This document shows positions 38,922-48,580 of a DNA stretch of 64,000 bases, piece after piece. Source of the DNA: Anaeromyxobacter dehalogenans 2CP-C. Its GTDB lineage: Bacteria > Myxococcota > Myxococcia > Myxococcales > Anaeromyxobacteraceae. The DNA lies in NCBI RefSeq assembly GCF_000013385.1, contig NC_007760.1, positions 4,004,001 through 4,068,000 on the forward strand, in the 5' to 3' direction. The notes under the pieces are model-generated. The model was given only the letters and a program-made list of their open reading frames with translations, ran no database searches and had not been told where the DNA came from. Each line of letters begins with the position of its first letter. The stretch's first letter is position 1. Both the position numbers and the translations under genes were made by a program.

Positions 38922-40357
38922 CGCTGCTCCGGCTCATCGAGGTCGTCCAGTGGGCGTTCCTCGCCTACTTCATCGCGCTCACGGTCTCGTACCTCGCGCT
39001 CAACCTCGTCTCGCTGCGGGTCATCGCGCGCGACGCGGACGCGCGCGCCTCGCTCCTCCTGCCGCGGTTCTTCTCCCGGCTCGAGCCGCCGGTGAGCATC
39101 ATCGTCCCGGCGTTCAACGAGGAGGAGACCATCGCCGGCACCATCCGGTGCCTGCTCCAGCTCGAGTACCCCGAGCTCGAGATCGTGGTGGTGAACGACG
39201 GCTCCACCGACCGGACGCTCGAGGTCCTGTCCCGCGAGTTCGAGCTGGTCCCCTTCCCGGAGGCGTACCGCATCTCGGTCCCCTCCACGCCGGTCCGGCG
39301 CGTGTACCGCTCGCTGCGCCACCGCAACGTGCGCGTGCTCGACAAGTCGAACGGCGGCAAGGCCGACGCCATGAACGCCGGCATCAACGCCGCCCGCTAC
39401 CCGCTGTTCTGCGCGGTGGACGGCGACTCGGTGCTGCAGCGCGACAGCGTCGCGCGGGTGGTCCGGCCGTTCCTGGAGGACCCGACCACCATCGCCTGCG
39501 GCGGCACCATCCGCGTCCTGAACGGCTGCCGGGTGGTGGACGGGTTCGTCGAGGAGATCGGGATGCCGCGCGGCTGGATCGCCCGCGTACAGGTGCTCGA
39601 GTACCTGCGGGCGTTCCTGTTCGGGCGGCTCGGCTGGGCGCCGGTGAACGCGCTCCCCAACGTCTCCGGCGCGTTCGGGATGTTCCGCCGCACCGCCGTC
39701 ATCGAGGCGGGCGGCTACCGCACCGACACGGTCGGCGAGGACATGGAGCTCGTGCTGCGGCTGCACCGCCTCTACCGCCTGTCCGGCCGCCCGTACCGCA
39801 TCTCGTTCGTGCCCGACCCCATCTGCTGGACCGAGGTCCCCGACACGCTCGCCGCGCTCCGCAGGCAGCGCGTGCGCTGGCACCGCGGGCTGCTCGAGGC
39901 CATCGCCGGCAACCGGCAGCTCCTGTTCCACCGCCGCGGCGGCGCCGCCGCCTGGCTCACCGTGCCGAACCTGCTCTTCTTCGAGGCGTTCGGCCCCGTC
40001 GTCGAGGTGGCCGGGTACGTGGTGATCGGCGCGGCCTGGGCGCTCGGCGTCATCTCCTGGAGCTCGTTCGCCGCGTTCTTCGCCGCCGCGCTCGGCGTCG
40101 CGACGCTGCTCTCCGCGAACGCGCTGCTCCTCGAGGAGAAGTCCTTCCACGTGTACCAGCGCCCGAAGCAGCTCGCGGTGCTCATCGGCGCGGTCCTGGT
40201 CGAGAACCTCGGCCTGCGCCAGCTCACCGCGTTCTGGCGCATCTCGGGGATGCTGAGCTGGCTGTTCCGCCGCCCCATCGCCTGGGGCTCGCCGGCGACC
40301 GCGGCCGCGGCCGACGCGGGGGCGCGCGACGACGAGGACGCAGGGCGGGCGGCCTAG
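38918..40357 (+). CDS. Processive family-2 glycosyltransferase (NodC/PgaC/HasA-like)
   Basis: 479 residues from a GTG overlapping the HEAT gene's stop (GTGA). One N-terminal helix, then a GT2 domain with D94 (VVNDGSTDRT), DGD 168-170 (AVDGDS), the acid pair E274-D275 (TVGEDMEL) and QxxRW at 317-321 (QRVRW), the four-part signature of processive beta-glycan synthases. Three to four C-terminal membrane helices follow. It likely polymerises a UDP-sugar into an exopolysaccharide while passing it through the membrane. Sugar identity is unknown. Confidence 0.92.
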   Translation: MTLLRLIEVVQWAFLAYFIALTVSYLALNLVSLRVIARDADARASLLLPRFFSRLEPPVSIIVPAFNEEETIAGTIRCLLQLEYPELEIVVVNDGSTDRTLEVLSREFELVPFPEAYRISVPSTPVRRVYRSLRHRNVRVLDKSNGGKADAMNAGINAARYPLFCAVDGDSVLQRDSVARVVRPFLEDPTTIACGGTIRVLNGCRVVDGFVEEIGMPRGWIARVQVLEYLRAFLFGRLGWAPVNALPNVSGAFGMFRRTAVIEAGGYRTDTVGEDMELVLRLHRLYRLSGRPYRISFVPDPICWTEVPDTLAALRRQRVRWHRGLLEAIAGNRQLLFHRRGGAAAWLTVPNLLFFEAFGPVVEVAGYVVIGAAWALGVISWSSFAAFFAAALGVATLLSANALLLEEKSFHVYQRPKQLAVLIGAVLVENLGLRQLTAFWRISGMLSWLFRRPIAWGSPATAAAADAGARDDEDAGRAA

Positions 40358-40479
40358 CCGAGGCTGCAGGGGAGGCCCGGGGAGGCTCGCCCACCGTGAA
40401 CTCCGGCGGCCTCCCCCGCCTCACGGAACGTGCGCCGTCGCGCCTTGCATTTTGGCGGGAATCGGGCCAAGCCAGATGG

Positions 40480-41532
40480 ATGGAATCGACCCCTCACGTC
40501 GTGGGTGGACCGCCGAAGCCGAAGCCGGGTGACTTCTGGCGCCGGGCATGGAGCGGGCTCGACGGGCGGCTGCCGCTCGTGGTCGCGGCGCTCGTCGTGC
40601 TCGTCGGCGTGACGACGTCCTACGTCCAGATAGAGCCGGACGAGGTCGGCGTCATCCTCCGCCTCGGCCGCTTCATCGGGACCGTCGAGCCCGGGCCGCA
40701 CTTCCGCATCCCGTTCGGCATCGACCGCATCACGAAGGTCCCGGTCCAGCGCCAGCTCAAGGCCGAGTTCGGCTTCCGCACCGAGCACGTGGACGGACCG
40801 ACCACCTACCAGCCGGACAAGCCCGATCTGGCGCGCGAGTCGCTCATGCTGACCGGCGACCTCAACGTCGCGGTGGTGGAGTGGATCGTCCAGTACAAGA
40901 TCAAGGATCCCTACCAGTACCTGTTCAAGGTGAAGAACGTCGAGGCGATGCTGCGGGACATCTCCGAGGCGTCGATGCGCGCGGTGGTCGGCGACCACTC
41001 GGTGAACGAGGTGCTCACCACCGGCCGCCAGCGCGTCGCGAGCGAGGCGAAGGCCCTGCTGCAGGGGCTGGCGGATCGCTACGAGACCGGCGTGGACATC
41101 CAGCAGGTGGTGCTGCAGGACGTGAACCCGCCGGATCCGGTGAAGCCGTCGTTCAACGAGGTGAACCAGGCGTTCCAGGAGAAGGAGCGCGCCATCAACG
41201 AGGCGTACGCCGAGCTGAACCGCGAGATCCCGCGCGCGCGCGGCGAGGCGGAGGAGACGCTGCGCGCCGCCGAGGGCTACGCGATCGAGCGCGTGAACCG
41301 CGCGAGGGGCGAGGCCGACCGCTTCGTCCGCATCCACGAGGAGTACCGCAAGGCGCCCGACGTGACGCGCCGGCGGATGTACCTCGAGACGCTCGCGGAG
41401 GTCCTCCAGCGCACGCGGCAGAAGGTGGTGGTGGACGAGTCGCACAAGGGCGTCACGCCCATGCTGTGGATGGACGGCGCCGGCGCGCCGCCCGCGGCGG
41501 GCGCCGCCGCGAAGGCGAAGGAGCAGCCATGA
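40480..41532 (+). CDS. hflK: FtsH protease modulator HflK
   Basis: 350 residues. A short cytoplasmic N-terminus is followed by one membrane helix (RLPLVVAALVVLVGVTTSYV) and a band-7/SPFH domain (GVILRLGRFIGTVEPGPHFRIPFGIDRITKVPVQRQ) with long coiled coil (NQAFQEKERAINEAYAELNR). HflK and HflC form a large periplasmic-facing ring around FtsH and restrain its degradation of membrane proteins. The stop codon overlaps the hflC start (ATGA). The start lacks a strong ribosome binding site, so a nearby alternative is possible. Confidence 0.95.
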   Translation: MESTPHVVGGPPKPKPGDFWRRAWSGLDGRLPLVVAALVVLVGVTTSYVQIEPDEVGVILRLGRFIGTVEPGPHFRIPFGIDRITKVPVQRQLKAEFGFRTEHVDGPTTYQPDKPDLARESLMLTGDLNVAVVEWIVQYKIKDPYQYLFKVKNVEAMLRDISEASMRAVVGDHSVNEVLTTGRQRVASEAKALLQGLADRYETGVDIQQVVLQDVNPPDPVKPSFNEVNQAFQEKERAINEAYAELNREIPRARGEAEETLRAAEGYAIERVNRARGEADRFVRIHEEYRKAPDVTRRRMYLETLAEVLQRTRQKVVVDESHKGVTPMLWMDGAGAPPAAGAAAKAKEQP

Positions 41533-42470
41533 GCCGAACGCCCGTCGCGGTGGCCGTCCTCGCGCTCCTCTGCGTCCTCGTCGCGAGCGCGAGCGCGTAC
41601 ACCCTCGGCGAGAACGAGCAGGCGGTCATCACGCGCTTCGGCGAGCCGCGCGGCGAGCCCATCAGCGAGCCCGGCCTGCACTTCAAGCTCCCGTTCGCCG
41701 ACACCGTGAACCGGTTCGACAAGCGGTGGCTGGACTGGCGGGGAGATCCGAACCAGATCCCGACCAAGGACAAGAAGTACATCTGGGTGGACACGTTCGG
41801 CCGGTGGCGCATCGTGGACCCGCTGCGCTTCTTCCAGCGGCTCCGGGACGAGCGCAACGCGCAGTCGCGGCTCGACGACATCATCGACGGCGAGACGCGC
41901 AACGCCATCGCCTCCTTCGCGCTGATCGAGGCCGTGCGCACCACCGATCGCTCGTTCGAGGACGACGAGTACTCCGCCGAGCTCGGCGGCGCCGAGGCGC
42001 TCGAGGACGTGAAGGTCGGGCGCGACCGGCTCACCCGCCAGATCCGCGACCGCGCCGCCGAGGTGGTGAAGGAGTTCGGCGTCGAGCTGGTGGACGTGCA
42101 GATCCGCCGGATCAACTACGTGAACGAGGTGCAGGTGAAGGTGTTCGACCGGATGATCTCCGAGCGGCGCCGCATCGCCGAGCGCTCGCGCTCGGAGGGC
42201 ATGGGCCGGGCGGCCGAGATCCGGGGCCAGCGCGAGCGCGATCTGAAGGCGATCCGCTCCGAGGCGTACCGGAAGGCCCAGGAGGTCTCCGGCAAGGCCG
42301 ACGCGGAGGCGACCCGCATCTACGCGGCGGCGTTCGGCCGCGACCCCGAGTTCTTCCAGTTCCTCCGGACGCTCGAGGCGTACCCGCGCACGATGGACGG
42401 CTCCACCTCGCTCTTCCTCGGCACCGACTCCGAGTTCTACCGGTACCTCCGCAGCTCGAAGAAGCAGTGA
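41529..42470 (+). CDS. hflC: FtsH protease modulator HflC
   Basis: 313 residues with an N-terminal membrane anchor (VAVAVLALLCVLVASASA) and an SPFH domain: NEQAVITRFGEPRGEPISEPGLHFKLPFADTVNRFDKR, FGVELVDVQIRRINYVNEVQ, then the coiled coil ERRRIAERSRSEGMGRAAEI. The C-terminus EFYRYLRSSKKQ is the standard HflC ending. Co-translated with hflK. Confidence 0.96.
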   Translation: MSRTPVAVAVLALLCVLVASASAYTLGENEQAVITRFGEPRGEPISEPGLHFKLPFADTVNRFDKRWLDWRGDPNQIPTKDKKYIWVDTFGRWRIVDPLRFFQRLRDERNAQSRLDDIIDGETRNAIASFALIEAVRTTDRSFEDDEYSAELGGAEALEDVKVGRDRLTRQIRDRAAEVVKEFGVELVDVQIRRINYVNEVQVKVFDRMISERRRIAERSRSEGMGRAAEIRGQRERDLKAIRSEAYRKAQEVSGKADAEATRIYAAAFGRDPEFFQFLRTLEAYPRTMDGSTSLFLGTDSEFYRYLRSSKKQ

Positions 42471-43254
42471 GGTGGCCCTCGCCCCCGTCGGCGCTGGCGT
42501 GACCTCGCACTCCGGGGCCGCGCGCGCCCGGGTGAACGCTCGCGCCGGGGTTTGCGACGGCCGCTCCCGGTGTGCTTCGCCACGCGGGCGGTTCGAGGCG
42601 AACGGGCGTGAGGCCGCCGCCGGGGGGCGCGGGAGGAGGGGCGGAACACGCACGACGCGCCTCCCCCTTCCGGCCCTGAAGGACCCGCGGGTACGGTACG
42701 AACGCGCGAGGCACAAGGCGTTTCGGCCGCGCCGGCGCGCGTTCCCGTGGCGCACCCTCACTGGCGGATCCCGATCCGCCTCCGCCGGCCGCTCCCGGAT
42801 CACGAGCGGCGCCCGGAGTCGGATCGGACAGCGACGGGCCGGCACGAGCATCACGGTCCGTGAATTGCTCGTGACGCGCGTCGTCAGCACACAAGCTCTC
42901 GAAACGGCTCCGGAAGACACGGTGGGATCCGCGCAGCGAGTGCGCGTCGCCGAGCGAGTTCCAACAGCACGGCAGCACACCGCGCCGCCGCGATATCGGT
43001 GCCCGGCAGTCCGCCCACCCCGTGCCGAACCGGTCTGGCGTCCGCAGCCGGCGGATTAGACGCACTCTCCGTCAATCACGAGCGCGGGGGAGATCGCTCT
43101 CACTTCCAAGGGGACCAGGGCGCTACGTTCGCCGCCACCGGGGAGCGTGAATCCCGGAGGAGGGCGGCGATTCGCCTTCGCCGGGGCTCGACGCGAGGCG
43201 CAGCATCTCTCCCAGAGGCTTCGATGCTGCGACCGTCGCTCTGGGAGGCCGGTC
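42471..43254. other. 784-nt stretch with no supported gene
   Basis: Between hflC and the subtilase. A frame open from 42472 to 43059 has no recognisable domain or ribosome binding site and poor codon bias, so it is not called. Composition is mixed, with AT-richer parts near 42840-43100. The last 100 nt must hold the promoter of the subtilase gene. No RNA element was recognised. Confidence 0.45.
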
Positions 43255-46200
43255 ATGAGATCGCCGGGTTGCGTCCTCGCGCTCGCAGGTGCTGTCCTCT
43301 TCTGTGCGCCCTCCACTGAACGAAATGAAGCGACGCGCCAGCCGGCGGCGCCGCTCGTGATGGTGAACGGGTACCTCATCGACGTCGCCGGCGGCCGGGA
43401 GCCGGCGGTGCCTGCGGAGCTGGAGCCCGCGGTGTCTCCGGGACGCGACGCGCAGGCCGGTGCCCGGATCACCGCCCAGTCGGCGGTCAGCGTGGGACCG
43501 GTGACGCGCGCCAGCGCCGGCTCGCCCCGCCCGACCCCGGGTGCGGGCCGCGCGAAGTGGATCGTCCAGCTCTCCGGTCCCGTGCGCGAGACGCACAAGG
43601 CGGAGCTCGCGGCGGCCGGCGCGCGCCTCGGCGACTACCTGCCCGAGTTCGCGTTCGTGGCCTCGATGGACGAGGCGACCCGAGCGAAGGTCGCGATGCT
43701 CCCGTTCGTGCGCGGCGCCGTCAAGCTGAAGCCGGTCTACAAGATGGCGCGGCAGCTCGCCGACACGTCGGGCGCGATCGAGCTCGAGCCGGGCAGGAGC
43801 GTGAGGCTCCTCGTCCGCGTGGACGATCACGATGGCCTCGCCCCCCTGGTTTCGCTCGTACGCGAGCGAAAGGGCAAGATGCTGCACGTTGCGCGGGATG
43901 CGGCTTCCATCGAGATCCTGGACGCAGACATCGCCAGCCTGGCCCACCTCGAGGAGGTCCTCTGGGTCGAGCCGGCCCTGCCTGCATATGTCCTGAACGA
44001 TACGTCTCGCTGGACCATCCAGACGTACGGACCGAGCGACACCTCCATCTCCGACCGCGGCCTCGACGGCCGCGGCCAGATCGTCGCGATCGGCGACACG
44101 GGCCTCGACCACGACGCGTGCTGGTTCCGCGATCCGATCGGCGCGGCGGCAGGACCGATGCACCGCAAGGTGGCCGCATACCTGACGGTCGGCGGCGATG
44201 ACTACGACGGCAATCTCGGCCACGGCACGCACGTGGCCGGCACCGTGGCGGGGGACCAGACCCCCATCACCGGCGGCGCAGCAGCGAACGGCATGGCGCC
44301 CGGGGCCCGAGTCGTGGTCACCGACCTGTTCCTCGGAGAGAACAACTGGTTCTCGCCTCCGGCGGATCTCGCTGAGATCTTCACGACGCCGTACGCCCTC
44401 GGCGCGCGCATCCACACGAACAGCTGGGGGTCCAGCTCGAACGCGTACGACGCGCTCGCGCGGAGCGCCGACCGGTTCATGTGGGAGCACCCGGACTTTC
44501 TCGTGCTGTTCGCGAACGGCAACGCGGGGCCCGACGTGGGCTCGGTGGGAGCGCCCGCGACGGCGAAGAACGTGGTCAGCGTGGGTGCGACGGGGAACGG
44601 CCTCGCCGCCGAGGACGTGGCGTCGTTCAGCAGCCACGGCCCGGCCGCCGACGGCCGCACGAAGCCGACGCTCACGGCGCCCGGGGTGGGGATCGTCTCG
44701 GCCGATTCGGACGGCACGCCTGCTTCGAACAACTGCAGCACCGTCGCGTTCAGCGGAACGTCCATGGCCACGCCGGCGGCCGCGGGCGCCGCCGCGCTCG
44801 TGCGCCAGTACTTCGAGGGCGGCTTCTGGCCGTCCGGCCTCGGGAGCCCCGCCGATGCGCGCTCGCCGTCCGCCGCGCTCGTGAAGGCGACGCTCGTGAA
44901 CAGCGCCCAGAACGTCGCCGGGGAGAACGGGAACGGCCCGATCCCGTCCACGGGCCAGGGCTGGGGGCGGATCAACCTCTCGAACGCGCTCCGGTTCGCT
45001 GCGGACGCAGCGTACCTGGACGTGGTGGAGGTCGCGGCCGGGCTCGAGACCGGCGGCTCCTTCACGAGGCAGGTCTTCTCGACCGGCGCGCAGCCCCTGA
45101 AGCTGACCCTGGTCTGGACCGATGCACCCGGCTCGCAGCTCGCTGACCGGAGCCTCGTGAACGATCTGGATCTCGCGGTGACCGTTCCGGGGGGAGCGAC
45201 CACCTACCTCGGCAACGTGTTCGCCTTGGGCGAATCCGTCGCGGGAGGGGCACCGGACCGGCTGAACGTGGAGGAGCAGGTGCTCCTGGCCGCGCCGACC
45301 GTGGGCACCTACACGGTACGGGTGACCGGGTACAACGTGCCCGTCGGGCCACAGCCGTTCGCGCTGGTGATCACGGGCGCCGGAGGCGTGAGCTCCGCGG
45401 GCCAGCTCAGCCTGGACCGCACGCGCTACAACGCTGCGACGACGCTGGAGGTCAAGGTCACGGACCTCGACCTGGACGCGGATCCGTCCGCAGCGGATGA
45501 GGCGCTCGTGCTGGTGAAGAGCGAGTCGGAAGCCGCGGGGGAGTCCGTTCGCCTCGTCGAGGTCGGCGTGCATTCCGGCATCTTTCTCGGCGCCTTGCCC
45601 ACCGGACCCGCTCCCGGCGAGCCCGGCGACGGGGTCCTGGCGGTCTCCGACGGCTGCGCCATCGTCGCCACGTACCAGGACGCGGACGATGGGACGGGTG
45701 TCCCCACCACGGTGACCGTGACGGCCGCAGGGGATCTCGTTCCACCTTCCATCTCCGCCGTGACCGTCGGGCCCGTCGAGCAGGACGGGGCCATCATCCG
45801 CTGGAGCACGAGCGAGCCGGCGCGCGCGAGCGTTCGCTACGGAACGACGGCAGCGCTGGGCGCGGTCCAGTCGAACCCGCTGCTCGAGATCCATCACGCG
45901 GTGAAGCTCGCCGGGCTCGCGGAGGCCACGCGATACGCCTTCACCGCCGTCGCGGCCGACGAGGCAGGAAACGAGGCGGCCGACGGCGCCAGCGGCGCGC
46001 CCCACTCCTTCACCACGTCGCTGCTCCCACCCGTGCTGGATGTGCAGTCTTCGCGCGGGGCCGAGACCGCCTCCGTGGACACCGTCCTGTTCGGCACCGC
46101 GCGTGATCCGTCCGGGATCGCGTCCCTGAGCGTGAACGCTCGGTCCGTCGCACCGCGCGCAACGGACGGGTACTTCGAGCTGATGGTCCCGCTCGCGCTC

Positions 46201-48501
46201 GGCCCGAACACCTTCTCGGTCACGGCGACCGACGGGCTCGGGCAGTCCCGCAGCAGTGACATCACCGTGACGCGGTTCTCGCTGCCGGACCTGGTCGTGA
46301 CGAGCGTCACGGGGCCGGCTCAGGCGGGCATCGGGACGCCGTTCACGATGACGGCCGAAATCTGCAACGTCGGCCCCGGCGACACCGACCCGGCGCTCGA
46401 CTACTTCCACATCGGCTGGTTCCTGTGGGAGGCGGACGTCCCGGGCCCCGAGGTCGTGTTCCTCCACTGGCAGACCAAGCAGTGGACAGGCTTCGCCGCC
46501 GGGACGTGCCACACGTTCTCGGAGTCGGTGCAGGCGTCCAGTCCGGCGCTGCTGAACCGGCGCTGGTACCTCGGGGCGGCCGCGGACATGACCGACGTCT
46601 TCTGGGAGGAGGACGAAGGAAACAACGATGCGATCTCGACGACCTCGTTCACGCTCGGGGCGCCCGACCTCGTCGCCATCGGCATCGCGGCCCCGCCCAG
46701 CGTCGGCACCGGGGTCAGCTTCGACGTGGCGACGGCCGTCTCGAACGTCGGGTTGGGCGCGGCAATCGGCGCCGTCGCGGACGTCTACCTGTCCAGGGAC
46801 GACCTGATCACGACGGCCGATCGCAAGATCGCCTCCTACGGCCTGGGCGTCCTGGACGGCGGCGCGACCTCGAGCACGACGACGCGCATCACGCTGCCCG
46901 CCGACGTGGCTGCCGCCACGTATCGCATGGGACTGATCCTCGACGTCTCGAACGACATCGCCGAGTCGAGCGAGGGGAACAACAGCCTGCTCGGGCCGGC
47001 GCTCACGGTCCTTGGGCCCGACCTCGTGATGGTGTCCGTGGTCGGTCCCGCGAACGTCCTCACGGGCGACACCGCGGTCGTCCATGACACGGTGACGGCG
47101 GGGGCCGGCGGAGCCTCGACCGCGTTCACGGTCCGGCTCTACCTCTCGGCGGACGAGGTCATCGACCCCACGGACCTGCTGCTCGGAGAACGTCGGGTGC
47201 CGGGGCTCGCGGCCGGCGGGTCGTCCACGGGCACCACCACGGTGACGATCCCATCGACCACCTCGGGCGGCACGTACCATCTCGGTGCGATCGCGGACGC
47301 GCGTGCCGAGGTGCTCGAGACCGACGAGACGAACAATGCCACGACCGGAGGAACGGTCCGGATCGTCGGTCCTGATCTCATCGCGGTGGATGTCACCGCA
47401 CCGTCGTCCGCGTTCGCGGGCGCGAGCCTCGTGATCCAGGACACGGTCGCCGCCGCTGCCAGCGGCGGGGCTGCACCCGAGTTCGACGTCGCGTTCTATC
47501 TCTCCCCTGACCCGACCATCACGACGTCTGACACGTTCGTCGGATGGCGGCACTCGAGCGACCTCGCGCCCGGTGCCTCGAGCAGCGCGTCCACTGCCAT
47601 CACGCTCCCGACCGGTCTTCCCCAGGGGACCTACTATCTCGGGATCGTGGCGGACGACTTCCTCGTCTGCTGGGAGGACGAGTGGGAGGCTGAGCTGTGC
47701 GCAGGCGGTGATGGTGCCCGAGAGCCGGACGGATCCAACAACGCGCGCAGCAGCGGCCCCATCGAGCTCCTGGGTCCGGACCTCGTCGTGGTGGAGGTGA
47801 GCGCGCCCGCAGCGGCGGCCACCGGGACGTCGCTGACGGTTCACGACACGGTCACCGCGAGCGGCGGCGGTACGAGCGGCTTCTACGTGGCGTACTACCT
47901 CTCGCCGGACGCGGTGATCACGAGCGCGGACGTGTACCTGGGCGGTCGCTTCGTCGGTTGGCTCGCGGCCGGTGCCTCGACCACCGCCGATACGGTCGTC
48001 ACGGTACCCATCGCGCTCGCACCCGGGAGCTACCGGATCGGCGCCATCGCCGACTACCAGAACGGGATTCGGGAACGGATCGAGACCAACAACGCGTGCG
48101 CCGGCAACCCGGTGACCGTCGGCGGGGCGGACCTCTACGTGGCCGCATTCGCCGCGCCGGCCTCGATCCAGCCGGGCGCGCCGCTCTCGATCACGGTGAC
48201 GGTCGCGAACTCCGGGCCAGGCGTGGCCGGTAGCTTCGCCGTCGGGCTCTTCCTGTCCACCGACCCGAACATCACCACGTCGGATCGCAACCTCGCGAAC
48301 TGGACCATCGCCGGGCTCGCAGCCCGGACTTCGACCACGATCGCCAGGACCGTGACGCTGCCCACCGGCAGCGCCGGCACGGTGTACCTCGGCGTGATCG
48401 CCGATCGATACAGCCGGGTGAAGGAGGGAAACGAAGCCAACAACGCCCTCGCCGGCGAGCCGTCGCGTGTCGGGCCCCCCGTCCTCGCCACGACCCAGTG
48501 A
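43255..48501 (+). CDS. Secreted S8 subtilase with FN3/Ig-like and six CARDB repeats
   Basis: 1748 residues from the ATG at 43255 with GGGAGG 6 nt upstream. A signal peptide and an inhibitor-like propeptide (about 95-200, WIVQLSGPVRETHKAELAAAG) precede the subtilase domain: D281 (AIGDTGLDHD), H323 (GHGTHVAGT) and S503 (FSGTSMATPAA). A KP-43-like beta-barrel domain follows (LTLVWTDAPGSQLADRSLVN), then an FN3 domain and an Ig-like domain. Six CARDB repeats begin near residue 1010, each opening with PDLVVTSV-type text. It is likely an extracellular or cell-surface protease for predation or nutrient release (inferred). Confidence 0.95.
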   Translation: MRSPGCVLALAGAVLFCAPSTERNEATRQPAAPLVMVNGYLIDVAGGREPAVPAELEPAVSPGRDAQAGARITAQSAVSVGPVTRASAGSPRPTPGAGRAKWIVQLSGPVRETHKAELAAAGARLGDYLPEFAFVASMDEATRAKVAMLPFVRGAVKLKPVYKMARQLADTSGAIELEPGRSVRLLVRVDDHDGLAPLVSLVRERKGKMLHVARDAASIEILDADIASLAHLEEVLWVEPALPAYVLNDTSRWTIQTYGPSDTSISDRGLDGRGQIVAIGDTGLDHDACWFRDPIGAAAGPMHRKVAAYLTVGGDDYDGNLGHGTHVAGTVAGDQTPITGGAAANGMAPGARVVVTDLFLGENNWFSPPADLAEIFTTPYALGARIHTNSWGSSSNAYDALARSADRFMWEHPDFLVLFANGNAGPDVGSVGAPATAKNVVSVGATGNGLAAEDVASFSSHGPAADGRTKPTLTAPGVGIVSADSDGTPASNNCSTVAFSGTSMATPAAAGAAALVRQYFEGGFWPSGLGSPADARSPSAALVKATLVNSAQNVAGENGNGPIPSTGQGWGRINLSNALRFAADAAYLDVVEVAAGLETGGSFTRQVFSTGAQPLKLTLVWTDAPGSQLADRSLVNDLDLAVTVPGGATTYLGNVFALGESVAGGAPDRLNVEEQVLLAAPTVGTYTVRVTGYNVPVGPQPFALVITGAGGVSSAGQLSLDRTRYNAATTLEVKVTDLDLDADPSAADEALVLVKSESEAAGESVRLVEVGVHSGIFLGALPTGPAPGEPGDGVLAVSDGCAIVATYQDADDGTGVPTTVTVTAAGDLVPPSISAVTVGPVEQDGAIIRWSTSEPARASVRYGTTAALGAVQSNPLLEIHHAVKLAGLAEATRYAFTAVAADEAGNEAADGASGAPHSFTTSLLPPVLDVQSSRGAETASVDTVLFGTARDPSGIASLSVNARSVAPRATDGYFELMVPLALGPNTFSVTATDGLGQSRSSDITVTRFSLPDLVVTSVTGPAQAGIGTPFTMTAEICNVGPGDTDPALDYFHIGWFLWEADVPGPEVVFLHWQTKQWTGFAAGTCHTFSESVQASSPALLNRRWYLGAAADMTDVFWEEDEGNNDAISTTSFTLGAPDLVAIGIAAPPSVGTGVSFDVATAVSNVGLGAAIGAVADVYLSRDDLITTADRKIASYGLGVLDGGATSSTTTRITLPADVAAATYRMGLILDVSNDIAESSEGNNSLLGPALTVLGPDLVMVSVVGPANVLTGDTAVVHDTVTAGAGGASTAFTVRLYLSADEVIDPTDLLLGERRVPGLAAGGSSTGTTTVTIPSTTSGGTYHLGAIADARAEVLETDETNNATTGGTVRIVGPDLIAVDVTAPSSAFAGASLVIQDTVAAAASGGAAPEFDVAFYLSPDPTITTSDTFVGWRHSSDLAPGASSSASTAITLPTGLPQGTYYLGIVADDFLVCWEDEWEAELCAGGDGAREPDGSNNARSSGPIELLGPDLVVVEVSAPAAAATGTSLTVHDTVTASGGGTSGFYVAYYLSPDAVITSADVYLGGRFVGWLAAGASTTADTVVTVPIALAPGSYRIGAIADYQNGIRERIETNNACAGNPVTVGGADLYVAAFAAPASIQPGAPLSITVTVANSGPGVAGSFAVGLFLSTDPNITTSDRNLANWTIAGLAARTSTTIARTVTLPTGSAGTVYLGVIADRYSRVKEGNEANNALAGEPSRVGPPVLATTQ

Positions 48502-48580
48502 ATGACTGGGGCGTGGGCCGCGCGGCTCGGCGCTGACGCGTCCGAGCCGCGCCGTCCCGGAGTGGCCACTCTTCGCCTGA

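Noticed and set aside
42472-43059. 195-codon rightward frame after hflC
   Set aside because: No ribosome binding site, no domain and Arg/Pro-rich low-complexity translation.
43123-47844. Leftward open frame of 1573 codons
   Set aside because: It is the antisense shadow of the subtilase gene, with Arg/His-rich translation and no recognisable domain.
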